Position numbers and translations under genes: made by a program. Positions 35,758-44,398 of a DNA stretch of 64,000 bases are shown in pieces. The notes beneath the pieces are model-generated. The model saw only the letters and a program-made list of their open reading frames with translations. It was not told the DNA's origin and did not search any database. The stretch spans positions 62,001 to 126,000 of the forward strand of contig JAVBJU010000010.1 in assembly GCA_031546825.1 (NCBI GenBank), given 5' to 3'. The first letter of the stretch is position 1, and every line of letters begins with the position of its first letter. Origin of the DNA: Hohaiivirga sp031546825 (GTDB lineage: Bacteria > Pseudomonadota > Alphaproteobacteria > Rhizobiales > Beijerinckiaceae).

Positions 35758-36453
35758 TTACTCGCGGCTTTCCGACATTTTCCGAAGCGCATCCTTATCG
35801 GTGATGACGATCCGCCGTCGGCCACTCTTGACGATGCCTTTCTCCTCCCAAGCGCTGAGCAGGCGGCTGACGGTGTGCAAGGTGGTGCCCGTCATCTCGG
35901 CGATATCCTGACGACTGATGGGGAAGCGAATCTCGGTGCCGGAGGCATCGGTACGCCCGGATTTTTCGATGAGATCAAGCAGAATATTGGCGATGCGCCG
36001 GTCGGCGGTCTGTGTGGCGAGTTCGATCACCCGTTCATGGGCTTCCTGCAAGCGGCCGCCGAGCATCTGCATCACGCGGGCCGCGAGCTTTGGCACGCGC
36101 TCGGCCAACGGAAGCCATGATGCCGCCGGCCAGATCAACAGAATGCTGTCATCGACCGGAGCGGCGGTGGCCGGGTAACGGTCTGCCCCCAATGCCGGAG
36201 CAATGCCGCAGAATTCGCCGGGGTTGATATAGCGAACGCCAATCTGCTTGCCGTCCGATGTCATCTTGGTCACACGCAGGTGGCCGTGCAGCAGGAAGAA
36301 GAACGAATGGGCCTGTCCGCCCTGTTCAAACAGCATCTGCCCGGACGCATAGCGCACGGACCGCACCGATTTGAGAATGCTGTCGAGCTCTTCAGCGGAA
36401 AACCCTTCAAAAATAGGGAAATGCGCAATTAGAGTCCGATTGATGTCATTCAT
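35758..36453 (-). CDS. Crp/Fnr family transcriptional regulator (no iron-sulfur cluster)
   Basis: This 231-residue regulator has an N-terminal cyclic-nucleotide-binding-like beta-roll (FEQGGQAHSFFFLLHGHLRVT, GEFCGIAPALGADRYPATA), a dimer helix and a C-terminal winged helix-turn-helix (ISRQDIAEMTGTTLHTVSRL). It lacks the N-terminal Cys cluster of Fnr, so it is closer to the DNR/NnrR or related branches. It is divergent from napD, 238 bases apart, and is the obvious candidate to control nap. AAGGGGATG precedes the ATG. Confidence 0.85.
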   Translation of the reverse strand: MNDINRTLIAHFPIFEGFSAEELDSILKSVRSVRYASGQMLFEQGGQAHSFFFLLHGHLRVTKMTSDGKQIGVRYINPGEFCGIAPALGADRYPATAAPVDDSILLIWPAASWLPLAERVPKLAARVMQMLGGRLQEAHERVIELATQTADRRIANILLDLIEKSGRTDASGTEIRFPISRQDIAEMTGTTLHTVSRLLSAWEEKGIVKSGRRRIVITDKDALRKMSESRE

Positions 36454-36691
36454 CCAGCATCCCCTTAGTCCCCAGCCGATTTTTTTAAAGCCAAATTGGC
36501 CTTTAGTTCATAGGATACTACGGCGGTGTCAAAAAGGGAATGCACTGAAACCCCTTAGCTTGCATAGAGAGAGCTTTACCTTTCGTCTAATAAAGCGCAT
36601 CCTGTTTGGAAATGCTCAAAAGTTTGCGGTTGCGCATAGAGTGATGCGTTTTACGCAGCAATAATCGCCAGACTGAGGAGAGGGGACAATA

Positions 36692-36949
36692 ATGAATATC
36701 TGCGGTGTTCTCGTTTTTGCCAATCCGGCAAAAATGAATGAGGTCATCGCCGCTCTGCAGGCGTTGGAGGGGGCGGAAGTTCATATGAGCGAAAGCAGCG
36801 ACGGACGCATCGTCGTCACCTGCGAAGATACCGCACGCTCGCCCGCTCTTGATTCTTTAACTGCCATCCACAAGCTCGACGGCGTCGTCTCGGCGTCGCT
36901 GGTCTACCACAATTTCGAAGCGGCCCCCGAGGCCGTCGTCCACAACTGA
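36692..36949 (+). CDS. napD: Nitrate reductase chaperone NapD
   Basis: NapD binds the Tat signal of NapA and helps its maturation. The 85-residue product has the ferredoxin-like NapD pattern (NICGVLVFANPAKMNEV, LEGAEVHMSESSDGRIVVTCE). GAGGAGAGGGGAC precedes the ATG. It is the first gene of napDAGHBC; napA starts 9 bases after its stop. Confidence 0.93.
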   Translation: MNICGVLVFANPAKMNEVIAALQALEGAEVHMSESSDGRIVVTCEDTARSPALDSLTAIHKLDGVVSASLVYHNFEAAPEAVVHN

Positions 36950-36958
36950 GGACAGCCC

Positions 36959-39487
36959 ATGACCGATACATCCACCGCTAACAGCACTGCTATCAACCGT
37001 CGTGACATCATCAAGGCAACGGCGGTCGCCGCGACCGCTGCCGCCGCCGGGATTCCGGGAAGCGCCGCCGCTCAGTTGGCCGCGACCTCCAAGGGCGATG
37101 GCATTGCCTGGGACAAGGGCGTTTGCCGCTTCTGCGGCACCGGCTGCGGCGTTCTCATCGGCACCAAGGGCGGGCGCATTGTTGCCACCCAGGGCGACCC
37201 GGATGCACCCGTAAATCGTGGCCTGAACTGCATCAAGGGCTACTTCCTTTCCAAGATCATGTACGGCGAAGATCGTCTCAAGACGCCGCTGCTTCGCATG
37301 AAGGACGGCCAGTTCGACAAGAACGGCGACTTCACGCCGATTTCCTGGGATAAAGCCTTCGATATCATGGCCGATAAATGGAAAGCCGCGATGAAGGTCG
37401 GCGGACCGGATGCCATTGGCATGTTCGGCTCTGGCCAGTGGACGATTTGGGAAGGCTATGCCGCTGCCAAGCTCTACAAGGCCGGTTTCCGCTCCAACAA
37501 CCTTGACCCGAATGCCCGTCACTGCATGGCCTCCGCCGTGGTCGGTTTCATGCGCACCTTCGGCATCGACGAGCCGATGGGTTGCTATGACGACATCGAG
37601 CATACCGACGCCTTCGTGCTGTGGGGCTCGAACATGGCCGAGATGCACCCGATTCTGTGGTCCCGCATGACCGATCGCCGCCTGACCCATCCGGGTTGTG
37701 AGGTGCATATTCTGTCGACCTTCGAGCACCGCTCCTACGAGCTTGCCGATAATCCGATGATTTTCTCGCCGCAGACCGATCTGGCGATCATGAATTACAT
37801 CGCCAACTACATCATCAAGAATGGTGCAGTGAACAAGGACTTCGTCGAGAAGCACACCCAGTTCATGCGCTCGGTTGAGGATATCGGCTACGGCCTGCGT
37901 CCGAACCACAAGCTGGAAGAGGCCGCCAAGAACGCCTCCCACAAGACCGACGCCGGCAAGATGGATCCGATTTCGTTCGAGGATTACGCCAAGCTGGTCG
38001 AGCCCTATACGCTCGAATACACCGCCAAGCTGTCGGGTGTGGAACCCGCCAAGCTCGAGCGCCTCGCCAAGCTCTATGCGGACCCGAAGAAGAAGGTGGT
38101 CTCCTACTGGACCATGGGCTTCAACCAGCATACGCGCGGCACCTGGGCCAATAACCTGATCTATAACGTGCATTTGCTGGTCGGCAAGATTTCCGAGCCG
38201 GGCAATGGTCCATTCTCCCTGACCGGCCAGCCTTCGGCTTGCGGGACGGCGCGCGAGGTCGGCACCTTCGCCCATCGTCTCCCGGCTGATATGGTGGTCA
38301 ATAACGACAAGCACCGGGAAATTGCCGAAAAGATCTGGCAGTTGCCCGCCGGCACCATCAATCCCAAGCCCGGTGCCCATGCGGTGCTCCATAACCGTCT
38401 GCTGAAAGACGGCAAGATGCTGGCTTATTGGGTGCAGTGCACCAATAACATGCAGACCGCCGCCAACATGAACGAGGAAACCTATCCCGGATATCGTAAT
38501 CCGAAGGCGTTCATCGTTGTGTCAGACCCTTACCCGACCGTGACGGCGCTTGCCGCCGACCTCATTCTGCCGACCGCGATGTGGGCAGAGAAGGAAGGCG
38601 CTTACGGTAACGCCGAACGCCGCACCCAGTTCTGGCGTCAGCAGGTTGAGCCGCAAGGCGAATCCCGCTCTGACTGGTGGCAGGTGGTGGAATTCTCCAA
38701 GCGCTTCAAGGTTGAAGAAGTGTGGCCGGAGGAACTCATTGCCAAGAAGCCGGAACTGCGCGGCAAGACTCTCTATGACGTGCTTTACGCCAATGGCGCG
38801 GTCAACAAGTTCCCGCTGAGCGAGCTTGCCCAGGGCCAGCTCAATTCCGAGAGCAAGCACTTCGGCTTCTACGCCCAGAAGGGCCTGTTCGAAGAATACG
38901 CCCAGTTCGGTCGCGGTCATGCCCACGATCTCGCGCCGTTCGACTCCTATCACAAGGTGCGCGGCCAGCGTTGGCCGGTGATCGATGGCAAAGAGACGCT
39001 GTGGCGCTTCCGCGAGGGGTATGATCCCTACGTGAAGGCAGGCGAGGGCGTTTCCTTCTATGGTACGCCGAACAAGAAGGCGCGGATCATTTTCTGCCCC
39101 TACGAGCCGCCGGCGGAAAGCCCGGATAAGGATTACGATCTGTGGTTCAGCACCGGACGCGTGCTTGAGCATTGGCACTCCGGTTCCATGACACAGCGTG
39201 TTCCCGAGCTGCACCGTTCCGCTCCCAATGCGCTGGTTTATATGCACCCGGATGACGCTGAGAAGCGCGGCCTGCGCCGCGGACAGGGCGTCAAGGTCGT
39301 CAGCCGTCGCGGTGAAGTTCTCACCCGCGTCGAGACCCGCGGACGCAACCGGCCGCCCAAGGGGCTGGTGTATATGGCATTCTTCGACGAGACGCAGCTC
39401 ATCAACAAGCTCACGCTTGATGCGACGTGCCCGCTGTCGAAGGAGACCGATTACAAGAAGTGCGCCGTCAAGGTCGTCCCGGCTTAA
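36959..39487 (+). CDS. napA: Periplasmic nitrate reductase catalytic subunit NapA
   Basis: NapA reduces nitrate to nitrite in the periplasm with a Mo-bis-MGD cofactor and one 4Fe-4S cluster. The 842-residue protein has a twin-arginine signal (NRRDIIKA, less hydrophobic than the consensus), cluster ligands Cys56, Cys59, Cys63 and Cys91 (CRFCGTGCG and NCIKG), and the molybdenum ligand Cys189 in DPNARHCMASA. These set it apart from the Ser-ligated TMAO reductase at 27.7 kb. Length and motifs are complete, so it should be active. Confidence 0.98.
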   Translation: MTDTSTANSTAINRRDIIKATAVAATAAAAGIPGSAAAQLAATSKGDGIAWDKGVCRFCGTGCGVLIGTKGGRIVATQGDPDAPVNRGLNCIKGYFLSKIMYGEDRLKTPLLRMKDGQFDKNGDFTPISWDKAFDIMADKWKAAMKVGGPDAIGMFGSGQWTIWEGYAAAKLYKAGFRSNNLDPNARHCMASAVVGFMRTFGIDEPMGCYDDIEHTDAFVLWGSNMAEMHPILWSRMTDRRLTHPGCEVHILSTFEHRSYELADNPMIFSPQTDLAIMNYIANYIIKNGAVNKDFVEKHTQFMRSVEDIGYGLRPNHKLEEAAKNASHKTDAGKMDPISFEDYAKLVEPYTLEYTAKLSGVEPAKLERLAKLYADPKKKVVSYWTMGFNQHTRGTWANNLIYNVHLLVGKISEPGNGPFSLTGQPSACGTAREVGTFAHRLPADMVVNNDKHREIAEKIWQLPAGTINPKPGAHAVLHNRLLKDGKMLAYWVQCTNNMQTAANMNEETYPGYRNPKAFIVVSDPYPTVTALAADLILPTAMWAEKEGAYGNAERRTQFWRQQVEPQGESRSDWWQVVEFSKRFKVEEVWPEELIAKKPELRGKTLYDVLYANGAVNKFPLSELAQGQLNSESKHFGFYAQKGLFEEYAQFGRGHAHDLAPFDSYHKVRGQRWPVIDGKETLWRFREGYDPYVKAGEGVSFYGTPNKKARIIFCPYEPPAESPDKDYDLWFSTGRVLEHWHSGSMTQRVPELHRSAPNALVYMHPDDAEKRGLRRGQGVKVVSRRGEVLTRVETRGRNRPPKGLVYMAFFDETQLINKLTLDATCPLSKETDYKKCAVKVVPA

Positions 39488-39510
39488 GACGCGCCTCTTT
39501 AAAAGGTAGC

Positions 39511-39532
39511 GGCAGGCGGATTTCCGCCTGCC
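39511..39532 (+). promoter_or_regulatory. Hairpin between napA and napG
   Basis: GGCAGGCGG pairs with CCGCCTGCC (9 bp, 4-base loop) in the 70-base gap after napA. No T-run follows, so it is more likely an RNA-stability or attenuation element that sets napA above the later genes than a full terminator. Confidence 0.55.
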
Positions 39533-39557
39533 ATTTCACCTATTTTTCCGGATTTTC

Positions 39558-40346
39558 ATGGCGAGCAACGGCAAAAATTCCGATGGTTTCGATCCCGCAC
39601 GCCGCAAGGCTCTGCGCGATGTGGCGACTTACGCCACGGGCGCAGCTTGTGCGGGCGCGTTGCTGAGCGGTTTTGCGCTGCAGTCGAAAAAACTGCAGGC
39701 CGAAATGCTGCGCCCGCCGGGAGCCTTGCCGGAAAAGGAATTTCTGGCGGCATGCGTGCGCTGTGGCTTATGTGTGCGCGATTGCCCGGAATTTGAGTCC
39801 TACACAGGACTTGGCAAAACGTTGAAGTTGGCCGAACTCGGCGACGGTGCCGCGGTCGGTACGCCGTATTTCGTGGCGCGCAATGTGCCCTGCGAAATGT
39901 GTGAGGATATTCCTTGCGTCAAAGCGTGCCCCACCGGCGCGCTGCTGAAAGACCTCGTCAACATCGAAGACGCCCGCATGGGCTTTGCGGTCATTACCAG
40001 CCGTGAAACCTGCCTCAATCTGCTCGGCCTGCGTTGTGACGTGTGCTATCGCGTCTGCCCGCTCATCGACAAAGCGATCACGCTTGAGCTGAGCCACAAC
40101 ACCCGCACCCAGAAACATGCCATTTTCGAACCGATGGTGCATGTGGATTACTGCACGGGTTGCGGCAAATGCGAAAAGTCATGCGTTCTGCCCGAAGCCG
40201 CCATCAAGGTGCTGCCCCATGAACTGGCCAATGGGCAGGTCGGCGCACATTATCGCCTTGGCTGGAAGGAAAAGGAAAAAGCGGGCAGGGAATTGGTGCC
40301 AGGTGTCTACAAGCCTGACATCCGCATGCCGGAGGGCCAGAAATGA
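39558..40346 (+). CDS. napG: Ferredoxin-type protein NapG
   Basis: NapG is a periplasmic iron-sulfur protein that, with membrane NapH, passes electrons from quinol toward NapC and NapAB. The 262-residue product has an N-terminal export signal (ARRKALRDVATYATGAACAGALL) and four 4Fe-4S Cys groups (CVRCGLCVRDCPE, CEMCEDIPCVKACP, CDVCYRVCP, CTGCGKCEKSC). It overlaps napH by 4 bases (ATGA). Confidence 0.95.
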   Translation: MASNGKNSDGFDPARRKALRDVATYATGAACAGALLSGFALQSKKLQAEMLRPPGALPEKEFLAACVRCGLCVRDCPEFESYTGLGKTLKLAELGDGAAVGTPYFVARNVPCEMCEDIPCVKACPTGALLKDLVNIEDARMGFAVITSRETCLNLLGLRCDVCYRVCPLIDKAITLELSHNTRTQKHAIFEPMVHVDYCTGCGKCEKSCVLPEAAIKVLPHELANGQVGAHYRLGWKEKEKAGRELVPGVYKPDIRMPEGQK

Positions 40347-41296
40347 GCGCTAATCTCATTCCCGGTCGCGAGGCTGTGCATGTCAAAGGGTGGCTTGCCG
40401 CCCATAAATGGTTGTTACTGCGCCGGCTGGTCCAGCTGACGCTGTTCATGCTGTTCGCCTCCGGTATCTGGTTTGGTGTGTGGATCACCAAGGGCACATT
40501 GGCCTCAAGCCAGACGATCAATCCATTCCCGGTCAAGGGAATGCCGTCGCTTGATACTCTGCCGCTGTCCGACCCGCTCGTTCTGCTGCAGAGCCTCCTG
40601 GCGCGCCACGTGCCGGAGACCACCACCATTGTGGGTGCGTTGATCCTCCTGGTGTTCTATGGGCTGTTTGGCGGGCGTCTCTATTGTTCGTGGGTATGCC
40701 CGATCAACCCCATCACCGATCTCGCCGGATGGGTGCGCCGCAAACTGGGTATGGGTAAGGGTTGGACGATTAAACCCAAGGCACGACTTTATAGCCTTGT
40801 CGCTATTCTTGTGGCTTCGGCGCTGACCAGCACCATCGTTTGGGAGCTTCTGAACCCGATCACCACCCTGCATCGCGGCCTGCTGTTCGGGCTGTCATGG
40901 GGCATGGTATCGGCCCTGGCCATCTTCCTGTTCGACGTCTTCGTCGCTCGCAATGGCTGGTGCGGCCATCTGTGCCCGGTCGGCGCGTTCTATGGTCTGC
41001 TGAATTTCAAAGCCCTGCTTCGGGTCTCCGCCGTGCGGCGTGACGCCTGCGACGACTGCATGGACTGCTATGCGGTCTGCCCCGAAATGCACGTTATTTC
41101 TCCGGCACTTAAAGGTCACAAGACCGGTGCCGGTCCCGTCATCCTTAACCGGGATTGCACATCTTGCGGACGCTGCATTGATGTCTGCCCGGAAAAGGTT
41201 TTTCGTTTCACCCACCGTTCAGATCATCGGCTCGTGCCGGTGGCGGCCACATCGCAAGAAGCCGCAACGGGTCTATCTGCCCCAAAGTCCCGATAG
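40343..41296 (+). CDS. napH: Quinol dehydrogenase membrane component NapH
   Basis: NapH is an inner-membrane protein with about four helices and cytoplasmic iron-sulfur sites that works with NapG in menaquinol or ubiquinol oxidation. The 317-residue product shows paired Cys motifs after helices (YCSWVCPINP and WCGHLCPVGA) and two C-terminal 4Fe-4S groups (CDDCMDCYAVCP and CTSCGRCIDVCP). It overlaps the end of napG and precedes napB by 9 bases. Confidence 0.96.
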   Translation: MSANLIPGREAVHVKGWLAAHKWLLLRRLVQLTLFMLFASGIWFGVWITKGTLASSQTINPFPVKGMPSLDTLPLSDPLVLLQSLLARHVPETTTIVGALILLVFYGLFGGRLYCSWVCPINPITDLAGWVRRKLGMGKGWTIKPKARLYSLVAILVASALTSTIVWELLNPITTLHRGLLFGLSWGMVSALAIFLFDVFVARNGWCGHLCPVGAFYGLLNFKALLRVSAVRRDACDDCMDCYAVCPEMHVISPALKGHKTGAGPVILNRDCTSCGRCIDVCPEKVFRFTHRSDHRLVPVAATSQEAATGLSAPKSR

Positions 41297-41305
41297 GAGA
41301 GAAAC

Positions 41306-41776
41306 ATGCTGAAACCGAGCAAAGACAACATGATTGGCAAGTTGTTGGGGGCCTCGATCTTTGCCGGGCTGCTGATCGCGGCACCGGGAATGGCGCAGAC
41401 ACCCGGCCCGCTCAAAAGTCTGGGCGGAGAGCTGGTTCTGGACCGGGATAACACCGTGCCGGACGTCGAAAAGATGCAGGCACCCGCCGGTGGTTTCCCG
41501 CGGGCTTACCGTCAGCAGCCGCCGCTCATCCCCCACAAGGTTGACGGCTACCAGATTGCGGCGACCAATAACGCCTGCCTGACCTGCCACGACTGGCCCG
41601 GCAACACCCAATACAAGGCCCCCAAGGTCTCCGAGACCCACTATGTCGACCGCCAGGGCGTGCGGCTCGATAAGGTTGCTGGCACCCGCTATTTCTGTCT
41701 GCAGTGCCACGTTCCGCAGGCCGACGCCAAGCCCTTGGTCAAGAACGTCTTTGAAGACGCCACGCAGGTGAAGTGA
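41306..41776 (+). CDS. napB: Diheme cytochrome NapB
   Basis: NapB is the small electron-transfer subunit of NapAB. The 156-residue product has a cleavable signal (IFAGLLIAAPGMAQT), two CxxCH heme sites (CLTCHD and CLQCHV) and the family motif IPHKVDGYQI. AGGAGAG precedes the ATG. Confidence 0.96.
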   Translation: MLKPSKDNMIGKLLGASIFAGLLIAAPGMAQTPGPLKSLGGELVLDRDNTVPDVEKMQAPAGGFPRAYRQQPPLIPHKVDGYQIAATNNACLTCHDWPGNTQYKAPKVSETHYVDRQGVRLDKVAGTRYFCLQCHVPQADAKPLVKNVFEDATQVK

Positions 41777-41818
41777 TTGCAACTTTGCTTTCGGAAAAGA
41801 TTATGACAGGGGACGGAT

Positions 41819-42481
41819 ATGAACATGGATAACGACACGGTTCAGACCGGCGCGGGAAATGGGAAGAAGCCCAATTTCATCGTGCGGCTCTGGAGATGGT
41901 TCTGGCGCCCGGCGCAATCGATTGCGTTCGGTACGCTGCTGGTTGCCGGTATTGTCATCGGCGTTGCTTTGTGGGGCGGTTTCAACTGGGCCCTGGAAGC
42001 GACCAATAAGGAGTCGTTCTGCATCAGCTGCCACGAGATGCGTGAAAACGTCTATCAGGAATTGCGCGAGACGGTCCATTACAACAACCGTTCCGGCGTG
42101 CGGGCCACGTGCCCGGATTGCCACGTTCCGAAGGAATGGACCTACAAGCTGGTGCGTAAGATTCAGGCCTCGAACGAAGTTCTCGGCAAGATTCTCGGCA
42201 CCATCGACACCCGCGAAAAGTTCCAGGCGAAGCGCCTCCAGTTGGCGACGAACGAATGGCGTCGGATGAAGACCACCGACAGCCGCGAATGCCGCAACTG
42301 TCACGACTTCAAGCAGATGGATTTCATGGTTCAGGAGCCGCGTTCATCCCGTCTGCACCAGGAGGGGCTTTCAGAGGGCAAGACCTGTATCGATTGCCAC
42401 AAGGGAATCGCGCACCAATTGCCGCCTAACTCTGAAGATGCCTATCAGAAGCTCTTGAAGGAAATCGCTGCTGGCAAGTGA
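41819..42481 (+). CDS. napC: Tetraheme membrane cytochrome NapC
   Basis: NapC is a NapC/NirT-type quinol dehydrogenase that feeds NapAB. The 220-residue product has one N-terminal anchor helix (FGTLLVAGIVIGVALWGGF) and four heme motifs (CISCHE, CPDCHV, CRNCHD and CIDCHK). It may also serve the TMAO reductase, which has no torC beside it. AGGGGAC lies before the ATG. A terminator follows, closing the operon. Confidence 0.97.
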   Translation: MNMDNDTVQTGAGNGKKPNFIVRLWRWFWRPAQSIAFGTLLVAGIVIGVALWGGFNWALEATNKESFCISCHEMRENVYQELRETVHYNNRSGVRATCPDCHVPKEWTYKLVRKIQASNEVLGKILGTIDTREKFQAKRLQLATNEWRRMKTTDSRECRNCHDFKQMDFMVQEPRSSRLHQEGLSEGKTCIDCHKGIAHQLPPNSEDAYQKLLKEIAAGK

Positions 42482-42786
42482 GGTGCCACAGCATAAAAAC
42501 AGAAAACCTCATCCCCTATCTGAAACCGCTCGCTGAGATGCGAGCGGTTTTTTCTTTGTAATGGCACGTTTTTCGTGAATTTTTGTTTGTTTTTTCATAG
42601 TATAATTTAAGAGTACTTTTCAAATTCTTGTTATTTAGAATTTTACTAATGTGTTTATTGTAATTTAGAACAGCGCTAATCTAGAGTATATTGACCGCAA
42701 TTTTCCTTTCGTATAGGTCTGAACTTCGCAAGGGGCCCTTTCATAGGCATGAAACGCCAAAGCGGTTTGCAAAAGCCGTGCCGGTT
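42482..42786. other. Region between napC and the next operon
   Basis: After the nap terminator this stretch is strongly AT-rich to about 42700, as expected for a promoter of the following ABC-transporter operon. I could not match it to a known riboswitch and see no gene in it, apart from possible upstream starts for the permease. Confidence 0.4.
42523..42554 (+). terminator. Terminator of the nap operon
   Basis: An 11-bp stem AAACCGCTCGC/GCGAGCGGTTT (42523-42533 and 42540-42550) is followed by a T-run. It is a strong Rho-independent terminator. Confidence 0.92.
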
Positions 42787-43614
42787 ATGTTGGCCGCTTG
42801 TTTGCTTACGCCTGAAGGAAACGGAAAAAGCGACGTGGGGTCTTCTGCTCTGAAAGTGATTGTTCCGCTCGGCGTTGCCGTTGCCGTCGTGGCAATGTGG
42901 TCGGTGGCGGTGTCCTGTTTCCAAATCTCTCCTGTGCTACTGCCCGCGCCGCTAAAAGTGATCGCCGCTCTGCGAGAGCTGATTGCGGACGGCTCGCTTG
43001 CGACGCACATTGCCATCAGTTTGAAACGGCTTGTTACCGGCTATTTTCTAGCCGTCGCCTTCGCGCTTCCCGCAGCTTTCATGCTGTCGCAATCGGTTTG
43101 GGCGCGGCGTGTGCTCCATCCCGTACTGGAGTTCCTGCGCCAGCTTCCACCGCTCGCCATGATGCCGCTCCTGATTCTTTGGCTCGGCATTGGCGAGACG
43201 CAGAAGGTCGGCATCATCATTCTGGCGTGCTTCTTTCCGGTGTTTCTCGGGGCGCTGGGTGGCATCGCCCAGTGTGATCCTAAACTGAAGGAAGTTGGGC
43301 GGGTCTGCGGTCTCACCGAAGCGCAGATTTTGAGACGGGTTGTGCTGCCGTCGGCGCTCTCGGCGATTGTCATCGGTCTGAGGATTGCGCTCGGGCAGGG
43401 GTGGCGGGCACTGGTTGGGGCAGAACTGGTCGCGTCAGCCGCGGGGCTTGGCTACATGATTGTCGATGCGGAAAACCTCGCAAGAACCGACATTGTCGTC
43501 GCAGGTATCGTGGTGATCGGTACGTTGGGCATGACCAGCGACTGGCTGGCGCGCAAGCTCATCGAGCGCTTTGCTCCGTGGGTGCGCATGGATGATGGGG
43601 CGCTCGATGCTTGA
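42787..43614 (+). CDS. ABC transporter permease (NitT/TauT type)
   Basis: This is the inner-membrane permease of a SsuC/TauC/NrtB-type importer, with about six helices and the EAA loop DPKLKEVGRVCGLTEAQILR. The start is uncertain. The frame opens at TTG 42691; GTG 42778, ATG 42787 and GTG 42835 are all possible, and the first helix begins just after the last of these. I list ATG 42787 (275 residues), without a clear ribosome-binding site. The 3' end overlaps the ATPase gene by 8 bases. Confidence 0.85.
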   Translation: MLAACLLTPEGNGKSDVGSSALKVIVPLGVAVAVVAMWSVAVSCFQISPVLLPAPLKVIAALRELIADGSLATHIAISLKRLVTGYFLAVAFALPAAFMLSQSVWARRVLHPVLEFLRQLPPLAMMPLLILWLGIGETQKVGIIILACFFPVFLGALGGIAQCDPKLKEVGRVCGLTEAQILRRVVLPSALSAIVIGLRIALGQGWRALVGAELVASAAGLGYMIVDAENLARTDIVVAGIVVIGTLGMTSDWLARKLIERFAPWVRMDDGALDA

Positions 43615-44398
43615 GTGCCGTGGCCTTTCGCGATCTTATCAGGTCAACGGCGCTGAAGTGCGGGCGCTGTCGGATATTGACCTCACGCTACCAACTGGCA
43701 GCTTCACGGTTTTGATTGGACCATCGGGTTGCGGCAAGACCACCTTGCTGCGGTTGCTCGCCGGGCTGGTTACCCCCAGTTCCGGCGAAATCCGCCGGGA
43801 CATTCCCCCATGCAGTTTCGGTTCCGAGGCATTGCAGGTGGGGTACGTTTTTCAAGAGCCGCGCCTGATGCCGTGGCTTACCGTCGCCCAGAATATCGGC
43901 TTTGGCCTCAAGGGCAAAACAAACCCGAAGGAATGGACGCGGCGGGTTGGCAAGGTTCTTGATCTGATGCGGCTTTCCGGCTTCTCCGAGGCGCGCCCAG
44001 ATCAACTCTCCGGTGGCATGGCCAGCCGCATTGGCTTGGCGCGGGCGCTGGTTGGCGAACCAGAGCTTCTGTTGCTGGATGAACCCTTTGCTGCGCTGGA
44101 CGCCATGACGCGGCGGCGTCTTCAGGGCGAACTCACTGCCATCTGGGCGGAGCGTCGCCCCACGGTGATTTTCGTGACGCATGATGTCGAGGAGGCTGTG
44201 TTGCTTGCCGACACGGTCTACCGCCTGGATGCGGGGCGCATCATCGAACGCTACGACGTAACGGCAAAGCGCCCGCGTGACCCGACCTCGGAGGCGGTTA
44301 CGCAAATGCGCCGCACCATCCTCAAGGATTTCGAAACCACCGGCGATCTGCCGGTTTTGAGCTTCTCCAACCCCCTCGATGGAAAGATGACACCATGA
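43607..44398 (+). CDS. ABC transporter ATP-binding protein (NitT/TauT type)
   Basis: The ATPase of 263 residues has Walker A GPSGCGKTT, Q-loop VFQEPRLMPWLTV, signature LSGGMASR, Walker B LLLLDEPFAALDA and H-loop VTHDVEEA. The pattern EPRLMPW is typical of the SsuB/TauB/NrtD group. It overlaps the permease gene by 8 bases and the binding-protein gene by 4. Confidence 0.9.
   Translation: MLECRGLSRSYQVNGAEVRALSDIDLTLPTGSFTVLIGPSGCGKTTLLRLLAGLVTPSSGEIRRDIPPCSFGSEALQVGYVFQEPRLMPWLTVAQNIGFGLKGKTNPKEWTRRVGKVLDLMRLSGFSEARPDQLSGGMASRIGLARALVGEPELLLLDEPFAALDAMTRRRLQGELTAIWAERRPTVIFVTHDVEEAVLLADTVYRLDAGRIIERYDVTAKRPRDPTSEAVTQMRRTILKDFETTGDLPVLSFSNPLDGKMTP

Noticed and set aside
36857..38392. A 511-codon minus-strand open frame
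   Set aside because: It lies antisense to napA, whose catalytic and cluster residues are all present.
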